This document shows, piece by piece, positions 1 to 6,485 of a DNA stretch of 15,664 nt. The notes under the pieces were generated by a model. It did not search any database and was not told the origin of the DNA. It saw nothing but the letters and a program-made list of their open reading frames with translations. The translations under genes were made by a program, and so were the position numbers. This DNA is from an uncultured euryarchaeote (lineage in GTDB: Archaea; Thermoplasmatota; Poseidoniia; Poseidoniales; Thalassarchaeaceae), in NCBI GenBank assembly GCA_937897085.1, contig CALCOR010000290.1, forward strand, positions 1 through 15,664, read 5' to 3'. Numbering within the stretch: the stretch's first letter is position 1; the number at the start of each line of letters is the position of its first letter.

Positions 1-1
1 G

Positions 2-430
2 CTATTCGGCGTCTTTGGCATGGGGAACTATTCCATCCAACCTGTGCACGTCAAAGACGTCGCCAGAGTCGCCGTAGAGCAAGGCGAGGCACGTGAGAAT
101 GTGACGCTGGATGTCACCGGGCCCGAGACTTTTCGCTACAAGGAGTACATCGGTCTGATGGCGAAATCGATGGGCCTGCGTCGACTCATCCTGCCTGTTC
201 CTTCGACCGCTGGCTGGCTTTTCGGGAAGTTCCTAGGAATATTTCTGCAGGACCTAGTCATCACCAGGGCAGAGATTCGGGGTCTGAAGCGTGGGCTGAT
301 GGCATCGGACGAGGAACCGCTGGGAGTCCACAGATTCTCGGAGTGGATCGCAGAACACGGAAGCGAATTCGGCAAGTCCTACCAGAACGATCTGAAGGAG
401 CGCAAGTACCGTTCACCTTCCGATGGCTGA
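2..430 (+). CDS. NAD(P)-dependent extended SDR / epimerase-like protein, C-terminal part (partial)
   Basis: The reading frame is open from base 2, so the gene starts left of the window and only about 142 C-terminal residues are present. The segment QPVHVKDVARV followed by a TLDVTGPET stretch is the usual C-terminal half of extended short-chain dehydrogenases of the atypical NDUFA9/NmrA-like kind. There the HVKDVA motif follows the Rossmann core and the next residues form the substrate-binding lobe. The nucleotide-binding GxxGxxG and the catalytic YxxxK would lie outside the window, so substrate and cofactor cannot be judged. An ATG at 20 exists, but it sits inside the conserved domain and is not a credible start. 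The gene is convergent with the next one, 41 bases away. Family placement is fairly secure and the specific function is unknown. Confidence 0.75.
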   Translation, partial: LFGVFGMGNYSIQPVHVKDVARVAVEQGEARENVTLDVTGPETFRYKEYIGLMAKSMGLRRLILPVPSTAGWLFGKFLGIFLQDLVITRAEIRGLKRGLMASDEEPLGVHRFSEWIAEHGSEFGKSYQNDLKERKYRSPSDG

Positions 431-471
431 CCTTGTGGACTTACTGACTAGCGTTCATTCCCCGGAATCCA

Positions 472-1086
472 TCAATCGTGGCGGTGTCCATCCGCATGAG
501 TGAACGGCAACTCGTGGCGTGACTCACCGATGTTGTCCTCGAAGGGGCTGGGCCTTTCGTAGTGGATCATCGAGTGCAGGATGGTACCAGCCAGCAGCCT
601 GTGCTTTCGGTTCTGCGCGTCGATGCGTTCGCGCGTCGAGTGCTCGATCAAGATAATCTCCTTGGCCAGCGCTTCGAGGTCGTCGACGTTCTCCCATACG
701 ATCAGAGAATAGACGGTCTCAAATGCGAGGAACTCATCCATCACTATGTCCGTGTACGTCGCGCTGGTGCGGGTGACGCTGAACACCGCCATCGCAACCA
801 CCAGCGCGCTGACCGCTGAGATGGCGATCGGCTGTACGTCCCAACCTAGGATGACCTGCACACCGCCGGTGCCGATGACCAGCGCCACGATGAGGAAGGA
901 ACCCATCTGCACCATCTGTGTACGCATCGAGGACAGTTCGCTGTTGGCGGCCAGCGCGACATCCATCTTCAGACGGATGTAGCCGAGGATGCGGTCGAGG
1001 TCGCGACCGCGGAGAATCTCCTCTGCGGCCTCCAGGGTCTTAACAGGCGTCTTGGACGACTCGGCGATGCCCGCTTCATCACTCAT
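472..1086 (-). CDS. Hypothetical two-TM membrane protein (204 aa)
   Basis: No family was recognised. The frame opens at 1137, but the ATG at 1086 (MSDEAGIAESSK) is preferred: it begins a typical acidic soluble N-terminus and is preceded by a purine-rich GGGTGGGG stretch. The visible architecture is a cytoplasmic-looking N-terminal helix region (residues 15-60, with ILRGRDLDRILGYIRLKMD), two hydrophobic helices at about 62-80 and 86-106 joined by a short loop, then a roughly 95-residue soluble helical tail. The tail ends in a His/Asp-rich stretch (HADGHRHD) that might bind metal. It lies 76 bases downstream of the preceding minus-strand membrane protein and could be the third gene of a transcript starting at the RNase P gene. 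It resembles small membrane proteins with a helical hairpin, but no function can be assigned. Confidence 0.7.
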   Translation of the reverse strand: MSDEAGIAESSKTPVKTLEAAEEILRGRDLDRILGYIRLKMDVALAANSELSSMRTQMVQMGSFLIVALVIGTGGVQVILGWDVQPIAISAVSALVVAMAVFSVTRTSATYTDIVMDEFLAFETVYSLIVWENVDDLEALAKEIILIEHSTRERIDAQNRKHRLLAGTILHSMIHYERPSPFEDNIGESRHELPFTHADGHRHD

Positions 1087-1162
1087 GGCCGCCCCACCCA
1101 GTCGCTGTTCATGAATGGCACACCCTGAGGCGCGCACATTGCGTGGAGTTGGGTCCTCTGTA

Positions 1163-1750
1163 TCAGGAATCGTCAGCGGGCATCGTCGCCCATAGTAGGC
1201 TGGCGGACAGGAAGATCATCACCGAACCAAACCAGTCAGGCTCCCCTGGAGCAGGTGAACTGTCGGCGACAGACTGCTGCAGGAACTTGTTCGATACCAG
1301 GGTCGCCCAGTCCACCGTGCATCCGGCTGAGAGGTCCACCTGACACCCGTTTGCGAGGCCAATGAACAGGTTGAACAGAAGCAGCAGGAAAGCGAAGGCG
1401 CCTGCGAGCACCAGAGCGAGGTTCACCCCCGGTTGCCGTAACCACGGAATCGAAGGGAGTAGATGGGAGAGTTGTGAGTTCTCGGTCAACACCCATGCGC
1501 GCAGCCATTCACCGAATCCAGACTCTGTAGAGGACTCGTATGCCACTGGTGACTCTTGTTCCTCATCCGACTCTTCAGACGCAGCCTCCACCGCCGCCGT
1601 CAGGTCCTCGTCATCCGACTCATCCACCTCGGGACTGCCATCGTCGGGATTGTAGTCACCCTCCTTGTAGCGCTTCCACAGTTCGGATATCTCCGACGCC
1701 GACAGCCCTCGTCCAGAGTGGCCCTTGCGGAACTCGTTCCACGAATCCAT
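1163..1750 (-). CDS. Hypothetical membrane protein with acidic linker (195 aa)
   Basis: This protein was not recognised. The N-terminus (residues 1-33, with GLSASEISELWKRYKEGDY) looks like a small helical, possibly interaction-type segment. It is followed by a low-complexity acidic linker rich in Glu, Asp and Ser (residues 34-78). A strong membrane helix runs from about 110 to 133 and a second from about 172 to 190. Between them is a roughly 38-residue loop with two cysteines (C136 and C144) that could form a disulfide if the loop is extracytoplasmic. The start at 1750 is the first ATG in the frame. It lies 76 bases after the end of the RNase P gene on the same strand and 76 bases before the next membrane protein, so the three may be co-transcribed. 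The acidic linker resembles the tail of the membrane protein at 2167-3549. Confidence 0.7.
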   Translation of the reverse strand: MDSWNEFRKGHSGRGLSASEISELWKRYKEGDYNPDDGSPEVDESDDEDLTAAVEAASEESDEEQESPVAYESSTESGFGEWLRAWVLTENSQLSHLLPSIPWLRQPGVNLALVLAGAFAFLLLLFNLFIGLANGCQVDLSAGCTVDWATLVSNKFLQQSVADSSPAPGEPDWFGSVMIFLSASLLWATMPADDS

Positions 1751-1826
1751 CGCACCGGCTGGGCGCGTCTCCTACTTCAAGCGAGTGCTGTGAACGTCTT
1801 TGATGCGGCGCTCCGACGAGGCGAGC

Positions 1827-2132
1827 TCATCTTCGGCGAGGAGGCCTGACGATGCCGAGTCTCTCGCGAACAAGCCTGATCTTTCCCGAGGCGGTCACGC
1901 AGCGGACCCCTTCGAAGCCTGATTCGAGCACGGCGCGGGCGTCCGCGTAGTGCTCGAGCCGGACGCGAACGATGGCGGAGTTCTCCTTGAAGTCGTAGAG
2001 GCGCCAGTCCTCACCCAGAGCAGGGATGCGTTCCAGAACCCCCTGAAGATCGTCGCGAGTGCTGAACACAGAGTCGACCTCAAGGCCGAGCCAACGTCGC
2101 TTGCCGCGGGCCGCCTTGCGCAGTCTGGGCAT
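1827..2132 (-). CDS. rnp2: RNase P protein component 2 (Pop5/Rnp2 family)
   Basis: This is the archaeal homologue of eukaryotic Pop5, a protein subunit of ribonuclease P, which removes 5' leaders from pre-tRNA in the cytoplasm. The match is by pattern: a basic N-terminus (MPRLRKAARGKRRWLGLEV) like the M-x-R-L-x-x-x-x-R-x-K-R-R-Y-I-x-F-E start of archaeal family members, a central RLYDFKENSAIVRVRLEHY strand corresponding to the conserved 'Y-x-x-x-x-x-x-G-I-I-R-V' stretch, and a C-terminal TASGKIRLVRERLG resembling the usual 'SGTIKxLR' end. The protein is about 101 residues, slightly short for the family. An alternative ATG at 2153 would add seven residues (MPRRERA), and its upstream AAGG makes it possible. 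The frame stays open further upstream to 2351, but that part is antisense to the divergent membrane gene and is not family-like. No Rpp30 partner gene is next to it here. Confidence 0.8.
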   Translation of the reverse strand: MPRLRKAARGKRRWLGLEVDSVFSTRDDLQGVLERIPALGEDWRLYDFKENSAIVRVRLEHYADARAVLESGFEGVRCVTASGKIRLVRERLGIVRPPRRR

Positions 2133-2166
2133 CGCTCGCTCGCGGCGGGGCATCGGCCTTAACAGG

Positions 2167-3549
2167 ATGGTGCGCCACCGAATCGCCATGGAAGGAGAGG
2201 AGAGCCCCCCCGAGGAAATTGTGGGGGAGGAAGAGGAGGAGCCTGTATTCGGGTTGCGCGACCTGCTCGGTACGTTGCTCAACCGGCAGACGCTTCCGCA
2301 TGTGCTGCTGCTCACGCTGCTCTCAACAGGACTCTTCGCGCTAACACGCATGACCGATGGTGCGTACGAGCTTACCTCGCTCGCCTTCCTATCGCTCTCA
2401 CTGGGTTACGCCCTCACTGCCGTTCTGACCCGTTTCGGATTCGTACACGACTGGGTGCGCACAGACGCCAGCGGATTGGAAACAACTGGTGGCGTCAAAG
2501 GGCTGGCTCTACGCTCGCTCAAGGTCTGGTCCCTGCCATTGCTGCTGTCAGCGCTGATCGGTGGCATAGCGAAGGGAACCGTGCTCAGCGATGATTCGTA
2601 TGCAACGTGGCCGGCGCTCGGCCTCGCAGGTCTGTTCATCGTCTGGTCCGCTGGCCAGGCAGGTTCGTTCCGCACGGCCTGCTCCTCGTGGCTGGCAGGG
2701 GGCAAGAAATCACGCGACAGCAGGCCCGGCCCCGGCGGAGTGGGCGGGATGTTCACGATGCACATGCTCGCGCTGCTCCTGCTCGCCGGGGCGCTGGCGT
2801 TCATGTTCGGCTATGGAGCGGGGGACCCGGCAGATGCCGATTTCGACACGCATCTCCGTTGGGGCGGATTCGTGCTGGTAGTCGGCTTGATCCAGTTCGG
2901 TATCCTTCGCTGGCTGCGCTCACACTACGAGGCGGCGGCGGTGCACAAGGGGAGCGCACGCTTCGCGCTGCGCTGGGGCATCGTTGCACAGGCGTTCGTC
3001 ACCTGGCATATGCTGAGCGCGTGGCGGCGGTTCATCGACCCCCCTACGGCGCTGGCGCAGTTGTTCGAAGAGAGCATCCTGATGGTGTTCGCTGTCGTGA
3101 TGGCAATCTGGGCGCTCTCAAGTCGCGGGGTCAAGAGCGGGAGCAAGCTGTTCACCTCAGAGAACGCCCTCTTCTGGGGGCTGGCGTTCGGCTTCGGTTA
3201 TGCCGGGAGCATCGCCATGATCACACGGTTGACGGGCGGTGGCCTCGCGACCACCATGGGATTCGGGCACCTCGTGACCGCCGGTGCACTCGTCCTGATG
3301 CATCCCGCCGTAATCACCCGCCACAACATCACCCTGACGACAACCTCGGTGGAAGATGAGGACGAAGTCAGCTCTGACCGAACCTCACAGGAGCCGGCAT
3401 CCGTTGAGCCTGAAAGCGAGCCCGAAGAATCTCAGGACGAGGTGGAACTGGCTGAACCGGATTTAGGGAGTTGGCCAGAGGATGAAGACGAGGGCGACGA
3501 TTGGGAACTGGATGAGTCGGATTTCGACGAACTGGAACTGCTTGATTGA
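2167..3549 (+). CDS. Polytopic membrane protein (about 10 TM) with acidic C-terminal tail
   Basis: The family is unknown. A short acidic N-terminus (ESPPEEIVGEEEEE) is followed by about ten hydrophobic helices, among them LLLTLLSTGLFALTRM, LALLLLAGALAFMFGYG and FVLVVGLIQFGILRWL. The last roughly 68 residues (about 393-460) form an extremely Asp/Glu-rich, probably disordered tail ending in DESDFDELELLD. There are no transporter or enzyme motifs I can name. The frame is open from 2059, but the Arg-rich part before 2167 is antisense to the start of the divergent RNase P gene, so I start at ATG 2167. ATG 2188, just before the acidic N-terminus, is an equally possible start. No clear Shine-Dalgarno precedes either. 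It is divergent from Pop5, with only 14-55 bases between the starts. It converges with the FtsZ-like gene, with two bases between the stop codons. Confidence 0.75.
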   Translation: MVRHRIAMEGEESPPEEIVGEEEEEPVFGLRDLLGTLLNRQTLPHVLLLTLLSTGLFALTRMTDGAYELTSLAFLSLSLGYALTAVLTRFGFVHDWVRTDASGLETTGGVKGLALRSLKVWSLPLLLSALIGGIAKGTVLSDDSYATWPALGLAGLFIVWSAGQAGSFRTACSSWLAGGKKSRDSRPGPGGVGGMFTMHMLALLLLAGALAFMFGYGAGDPADADFDTHLRWGGFVLVVGLIQFGILRWLRSHYEAAAVHKGSARFALRWGIVAQAFVTWHMLSAWRRFIDPPTALAQLFEESILMVFAVVMAIWALSSRGVKSGSKLFTSENALFWGLAFGFGYAGSIAMITRLTGGGLATTMGFGHLVTAGALVLMHPAVITRHNITLTTTSVEDEDEVSSDRTSQEPASVEPESEPEESQDEVELAEPDLGSWPEDEDEGDDWELDESDFDELELLD

Positions 3550-3551
3550 GT

Positions 3552-4454
3552 CTATAGACCGCTGACAACAGCGACGACCCTCATCCTGCCATCGAGTTCG
3601 TCAGCCATCCTTGCACCGAGGATCACCTGTGAGTCGTCGCTGAACCCGCGGGTGAACGCGTCGGCGACTGAGTTCACCTGAGCGACCGTCATGCGCCTCC
3701 CGCCCTCGATCTGCAGCAGACATCCGGATGCCCCCTCCACCTGAAGCCCGGCGAGCGGGGAGGCGAGCGCCGAGCGGAACAGCGCCTCGGGGTCCGTGGC
3801 ATCCCCCTCAGCTACCAACAATGTGGCCTCTCCGGTGTGGCCGACCACCGCCCTCAGATCCATCAGATCCAGATTGATCAGCCCGACGCGGCCGAGGGTG
3901 AGCACGATGCCCTGCACCAGTTCCTCCACCCATGAGGCATCGCGTCGCCAGTCGGACCCGCGCTCCCGAGCCTGCCACGCGAGTCGGTCGAGCGACAGCC
4001 GCACGCACACATCTGACGCTTCCTCGAGGCGCGGCAAGGCTGACTCTGCCAGATCGCATCTGGCAGGTTGGTCCTCAAAGGGGGAGGCGGCGACCGATAG
4101 CACCAGCGCTCCATTCTGCTTCGCTTGGGCAGCCAGCGCATGCGCGGCACCCGTGCCGGCTCCGCCACCTAGACCTGTCAGCAGCAGCATGAGTTCGACC
4201 GGTGCCAGCATCTGTTCGGTCAGAGGCTTGGCGCGGCGCATGTGCGACTCGGCCAGTTCAGGAAGCGCGGCGCACCCCTGCGATGATGTGTCCCCCAAGG
4301 GAAGACAGTGTGCGTGGCGAGCATCTTCGAACGACCGCTCGTCAGCATCGACAAGCAGCAAATCAGCGTAGTCAGAGCAGTTGTCGTGGGCGCGGCGCGC
4401 CCACAGGCAACCGAGCCCTCCGACTCCCGCCACGAGTATGCTGCCGTCGTGCAT
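3552..4454 (-). CDS. Divergent, short FtsZ/tubulin-superfamily GTPase
   Basis: This 300-aa protein has the full layout of an FtsZ core. The T1 nucleotide loop is GVGGLG (residues 10-15), the tubulin/FtsZ signature is GLGGGAGTGAA (94-104), and a PFEDQPAR segment (125-132) with LSLDRLA (154-160) corresponds to FtsZ's PFxxE..R and NDRLL regions. The T7 catalytic loop is GLINLDLMD (191-199), keeping N194, D196 and D199, which complete the GTPase site of the neighbouring subunit in filaments. The C-terminal domain (SGCLLQIEGG to VVAVVSGL) matches FtsZ's 'KGVLLNITGG ... RVTVIATG'. The protein stops right after this core, so the C-terminal linker and conserved tail peptide that bind FtsA/SepF-type anchors are missing. 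Two cysteines near the N-terminus and several substitutions mark it as divergent. It follows a TPR gene on the same strand by 43 bases. It is probably a polymerising GTPase, but whether it acts in division or shape is inference. Confidence 0.85.
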   Translation of the reverse strand: MHDGSILVAGVGGLGCLWARRAHDNCSDYADLLLVDADERSFEDARHAHCLPLGDTSSQGCAALPELAESHMRRAKPLTEQMLAPVELMLLLTGLGGGAGTGAAHALAAQAKQNGALVLSVAASPFEDQPARCDLAESALPRLEEASDVCVRLSLDRLAWQARERGSDWRRDASWVEELVQGIVLTLGRVGLINLDLMDLRAVVGHTGEATLLVAEGDATDPEALFRSALASPLAGLQVEGASGCLLQIEGGRRMTVAQVNSVADAFTRGFSDDSQVILGARMADELDGRMRVVAVVSGL

Positions 4455-4497
4455 GTCTCCACCCGGCGCTATGCGAACCGTTGAACTTTCGGATGGC

Positions 4498-4857
4498 TCA
4501 GTCGTACGTCAGGTATCTTTGGTAGCGTCTGCGCTCATCGCGAGCCCAGGCGTTGTCCGGCTCTCGCTCGAGCACCTTCTCATAGTACTCGACCGCCCTC
4601 TCGAACTCGGAGAGATACTTCCCATACAGGTGGCCGAGCACCGAGAGCACAGGAATGCAGAGGGGGTCCTCTTCCTCCATCGACTTGAGAATCTCCTCCG
4701 CCGCCGACAGGTCATGCCGCTCCATCAGCGTCTCCGCCTCATCGAGCCGGGCCAGTTGATCGTCGTTCAACTGGTAGACGTTCTTCCACCTTCTGTCACC
4801 CACCGACCACACCTTGGCTGACCACGGTGTGCCCACCCACTTCAGCCCTTTGCACAT
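4498..4857 (-). CDS. Small TPR-repeat protein
   Basis: The protein is about 119 residues. Its C-terminal two thirds are helical repeat sequence. A TPR-like unit begins LARLDEAETLMERHDLSAAE, and a clear second TPR (VLGHLYGKYLSEFERAVEYY, then EKVLEREPDNAWA) has the typical G/Y, A and P positions. TPRs are protein-binding scaffolds, so a partner role is likely. The first roughly 30 residues (KWVGTPWSAKVWSVGDRRWK) are Trp- and Lys-rich and not repeat-like. The ATG at 4857 is chosen because GGAG lies six bases before it. A GTG at 4872 would add five residues and create a Cys-x-x-Cys pair (ECRMCKG) at the N-terminus, and cannot be excluded. It lies directly upstream of the FtsZ-like gene on the same strand, which suggests a joint transcript and possibly a regulator or adaptor of that GTPase. 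Confidence 0.75.
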   Translation of the reverse strand: MCKGLKWVGTPWSAKVWSVGDRRWKNVYQLNDDQLARLDEAETLMERHDLSAAEEILKSMEEEDPLCIPVLSVLGHLYGKYLSEFERAVEYYEKVLEREPDNAWARDERRRYQRYLTYD

Positions 4858-4911
4858 ACGGCACTCCAGCACTGGCTTTAGGTAGACTGTTTTCTATGGT
4901 GGAAATCGAGG

Positions 4912-4926
4912 GACTGCGGCGCAGTC
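4912..4926. promoter_or_regulatory. Perfect 15-bp dyad between divergent genes (candidate operator)
   Basis: GACTGCGGCGCAGTC is a perfect inverted repeat with seven-base arms around one central base. It lies in the 140-base space between the minus-strand TPR gene and the plus-strand respiratory cluster. Its position and symmetry fit a dimeric repressor site. As RNA it could also form a short hairpin. No bound factor can be named. Confidence 0.4.
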
Positions 4927-4948
4927 AAGACCTGCTCATCAGCAAACG

Positions 4949-4978
4949 ATTATTAGACCGAATCAGGTCGGTCGATTC
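4949..4978 (+). promoter_or_regulatory. Candidate archaeal promoter region of the respiratory cluster
   Basis: GATTATTAG (4949-4957) is the most AT-rich stretch before the first cluster gene and lies about 45 bases before the ATG at 4998. If it is a box A, transcription would begin near 4978 with a leader of about 20 bases. It is followed by two overlapping short inverted repeats: GACCG (4956-4960) with CGGTC (4969-4973), and GAATC (4960-4964) with GATTC (4974-4978). The match to the archaeal TATA consensus is weak. Confidence 0.25.
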
Positions 4979-4997
4979 ACCATAGGCAGGGTATTCC

Positions 4998-5822
4998 ATG
5001 AGCCGTTTGCCAAGCCGTCTCAGACCGCTGTTGGCGGTGGTGTTGCTGACGCTTCTTCTGGCCGGCGCGAGCCAAGCCCGCCCGGGGGGGATAACAGGAG
5101 ATGAGGCCGAGGGTGGAACCGACGTGGCGACCACCGGTTGCACATGTCACACGAACAACGCCATCACCCCCTCGAACTCCGTCACGCTCATCCTCGACGG
5201 GGTTCCGTACCACTGGGCGGCGGGCTCGGCATACGAGTTGACAATCCAACTCATCGGTGGCCCCTCAATCGACACTTCCTCGAACACGGGCGGCTTCTCG
5301 ATGCGCGTCAGCGCAGGTGAACTCTCGGCAGCAGCAGGCTTCGAATCGCTGGTGCAGAACGGTGACGACGCCACCACGCTGACACACACGGCATCAGGAG
5401 CGCTGACCGCTGACCGCACCTGGATGGTGATCTGGACCGCACCTACAGCAGGGTCAGGTGAGGTCGCCATCTGGCTGGCTGGCAACTCGGTCGATGGCAA
5501 TAACGCGGCGATGGCACCCGACTCCTGGAACCGTCTGTCGCTGCCACTCGGTGAAGGCGAGGACGATGGGCGGACCCGCACCGTGTTCGCGGGCGACGGC
5601 AACATCGCCGCTCCTGAAGCGCACTCAGGTGAGCTCGACCTGCACCACATGGGTGCGAAATTCCGCGCTCACTGGCTCGGTCTGCTCGGCTTCGCTGCAG
5701 TCATCTCGGTGATCCTGTTCTGCGGCTTCTTCCTGCGCTTCGGGTTCAGCCGCCACTATGAGGGGCGAAGCAACCTGCTGAAACTGCGCATCAAGCATCT
5801 GAGGAGAGGTGACCAGGTATGA
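4998..5822 (+). CDS. Secreted, membrane-anchored Reelin-like/choice-of-anchor V protein with C-T-C-H motif
   Basis: This 274-aa protein begins with a signal peptide (hydrophobic 9-24, likely cleavage after SQA at 27) and ends with a membrane helix at about 226-246 and a basic cytoplasmic tail. The extracytoplasmic part starts PGGITGDEAEGG and reaches a C-T-C-H motif (C48, C50, H51). A beta-rich domain (about 60-182) follows, with GGFSMRVSAGEL, TWMVIWTAPTAGSG and AIWLAGNSVDGNN. This is the pattern of Reelin-like 'choice-of-anchor V' proteins, whose N-terminus usually has a heme-type C-x-x-C-H; here the spacing is one residue shorter. It is the first gene of the cluster and overlaps the next by four bases (ATGA). 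By position it could serve as the outer redox partner of the Rieske protein or as an assembly/scaffold subunit. Heme binding is not established. Confidence 0.75.
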   Translation: MSRLPSRLRPLLAVVLLTLLLAGASQARPGGITGDEAEGGTDVATTGCTCHTNNAITPSNSVTLILDGVPYHWAAGSAYELTIQLIGGPSIDTSSNTGGFSMRVSAGELSAAAGFESLVQNGDDATTLTHTASGALTADRTWMVIWTAPTAGSGEVAIWLAGNSVDGNNAAMAPDSWNRLSLPLGEGEDDGRTRTVFAGDGNIAAPEAHSGELDLHHMGAKFRAHWLGLLGFAAVISVILFCGFFLRFGFSRHYEGRSNLLKLRIKHLRRGDQV

Positions 5823-6031
5823 GCGACGCCGAGAAACTCGAAGCGTGGAAAGCAGCGCTCGCCGCCCACGTCGACCAGCTCACCGAGAAGCACGTGCGTG
5901 AACGACAAGCGGCACCTGAAGCACCGCCAGCAGAGCGGACGAGTACTCCGGACGACGAAAAACCAGAACAGCTGTCACCTCGAACACCACCTGGATGTGT
6001 GGAGTTGCCCGAAGAAAATCGGAGGTTGTAA
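5819..6031 (+). CDS. Small charged protein of the cytochrome cluster (70 aa)
   Basis: This soluble, highly charged 70-residue protein was not recognised. Residues 1-30 (beginning MSDAEKLEAWKAALAAHVDQ) should form an amphipathic helix. The rest is Pro/Glu/Asp-rich and probably disordered, with one cysteine near the end. Its ATG overlaps the stop of the previous gene as ATGA, and it ends one base before the next start. This translational coupling is the best evidence that it is real. An overlapping frame beginning at 5898 is only an upstream extension of the next gene. It may be a cluster-specific assembly factor or peripheral subunit, which is inference from position only. Confidence 0.6.
   Translation: MSDAEKLEAWKAALAAHVDQLTEKHVRERQAAPEAPPAERTSTPDDEKPEQLSPRTPPGCVELPEENRRL
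6021..6026 (+). promoter_or_regulatory. Strong ribosome binding site that fixes the start at 6033
   Basis: GGAGGT lies six bases before the ATG at 6033. It overlaps the end of the 70-aa gene and decides against the longer in-frame start at 5898. Confidence 0.8.
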
Positions 6032-6032
6032 G

Positions 6033-6482
6033 ATGAAGCGGGACATGGTCGTGAAACTGCTGGAGCAGGTAGCCAGCGGCGATGTCAGTGTGGAGGACGC
6101 CCGAGCAGCATTGGATGGAGTGGAACTTGACGAGGACACCTACATTTCGGCGCTCGATCATGGTGTGTTCAACGAACCTGATCCGGGCACTATCGTCAGG
6201 GCGAGCATGTCTCCGACCGGCGAGTCAGCATTGGTCGTGCTCACCTTCGTCTGGGGATTGGCGTGGACGCTCTACTGGGCAGGGGCAACGACCTACGGGT
6301 TGTTCGCTGACTGGAATCAGCAGTTACTCTCATTCTTCTTCGGGATGACGATGGTGACGCTGATCATCATGGGTATCGTCTACCTGAAGTGGGTCATGCC
6401 CGATGTCGTCATCGTCAAGCATCGGCGAAACAAGTACATGAGCCAGAAGGACCCTGACAGCTGGTTCGATTACAAGGTGTGA
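6033..6482 (+). CDS. Two-TM membrane protein of the cytochrome cluster (149 aa)
   Basis: The start is set by GGAGGT six bases upstream. The N-terminus (VVKLLEQVASGDVSVEDARA, residues 5-24) resembles the short 'leucine - basic/polar - S/T-x-E-E-A' helical segments of SHOCT-like or SHOCT-related domains, which mediate oligomerisation or membrane-proximal contacts. Two hydrophobic helices follow, near residues 68-90 (VVLTFVWGLAWTLYWAGATTYG) and 99-121 (LLSFFFGMTMVTLIIMGIVYL). The C-terminus is short and basic, with VKHRRNKYMSQKDPDSWFDY. Three bases separate it from the Rieske gene. It is likely an accessory subunit of the quinol-oxidising complex, in a role like that of the small helices of b6f. 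No homologous family could be named with confidence. Confidence 0.7.
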   Translation: MKRDMVVKLLEQVASGDVSVEDARAALDGVELDEDTYISALDHGVFNEPDPGTIVRASMSPTGESALVVLTFVWGLAWTLYWAGATTYGLFADWNQQLLSFFFGMTMVTLIIMGIVYLKWVMPDVVIVKHRRNKYMSQKDPDSWFDYKV

Positions 6483-6485
6483 GAC

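Noticed and set aside
2133..2351. N-terminal extension of the Pop5 frame up to 2351
   Set aside because: This Ser-rich part is antisense to the start of the 10-TM gene and has no counterpart in the RNase P family.
2607..3359. A 250-codon plus-strand frame inside the 10-TM gene
   Set aside because: It is the out-of-frame shadow of the membrane gene, giving an Arg/His-rich sequence without any domain.
4896..4985. A 29-codon frame starting ATGGTGGAAATC in the divergent spacer
   Set aside because: No ribosome site, no membrane or domain character, and it contains the dyad and promoter-like stretch. A regulatory reading is more likely.
5139..5150. Reading the C-T-C-H of the lead protein as a normal heme c site
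   Set aside because: The spacing is one residue short of C-x-x-C-H, so heme attachment cannot be claimed from the sequence.
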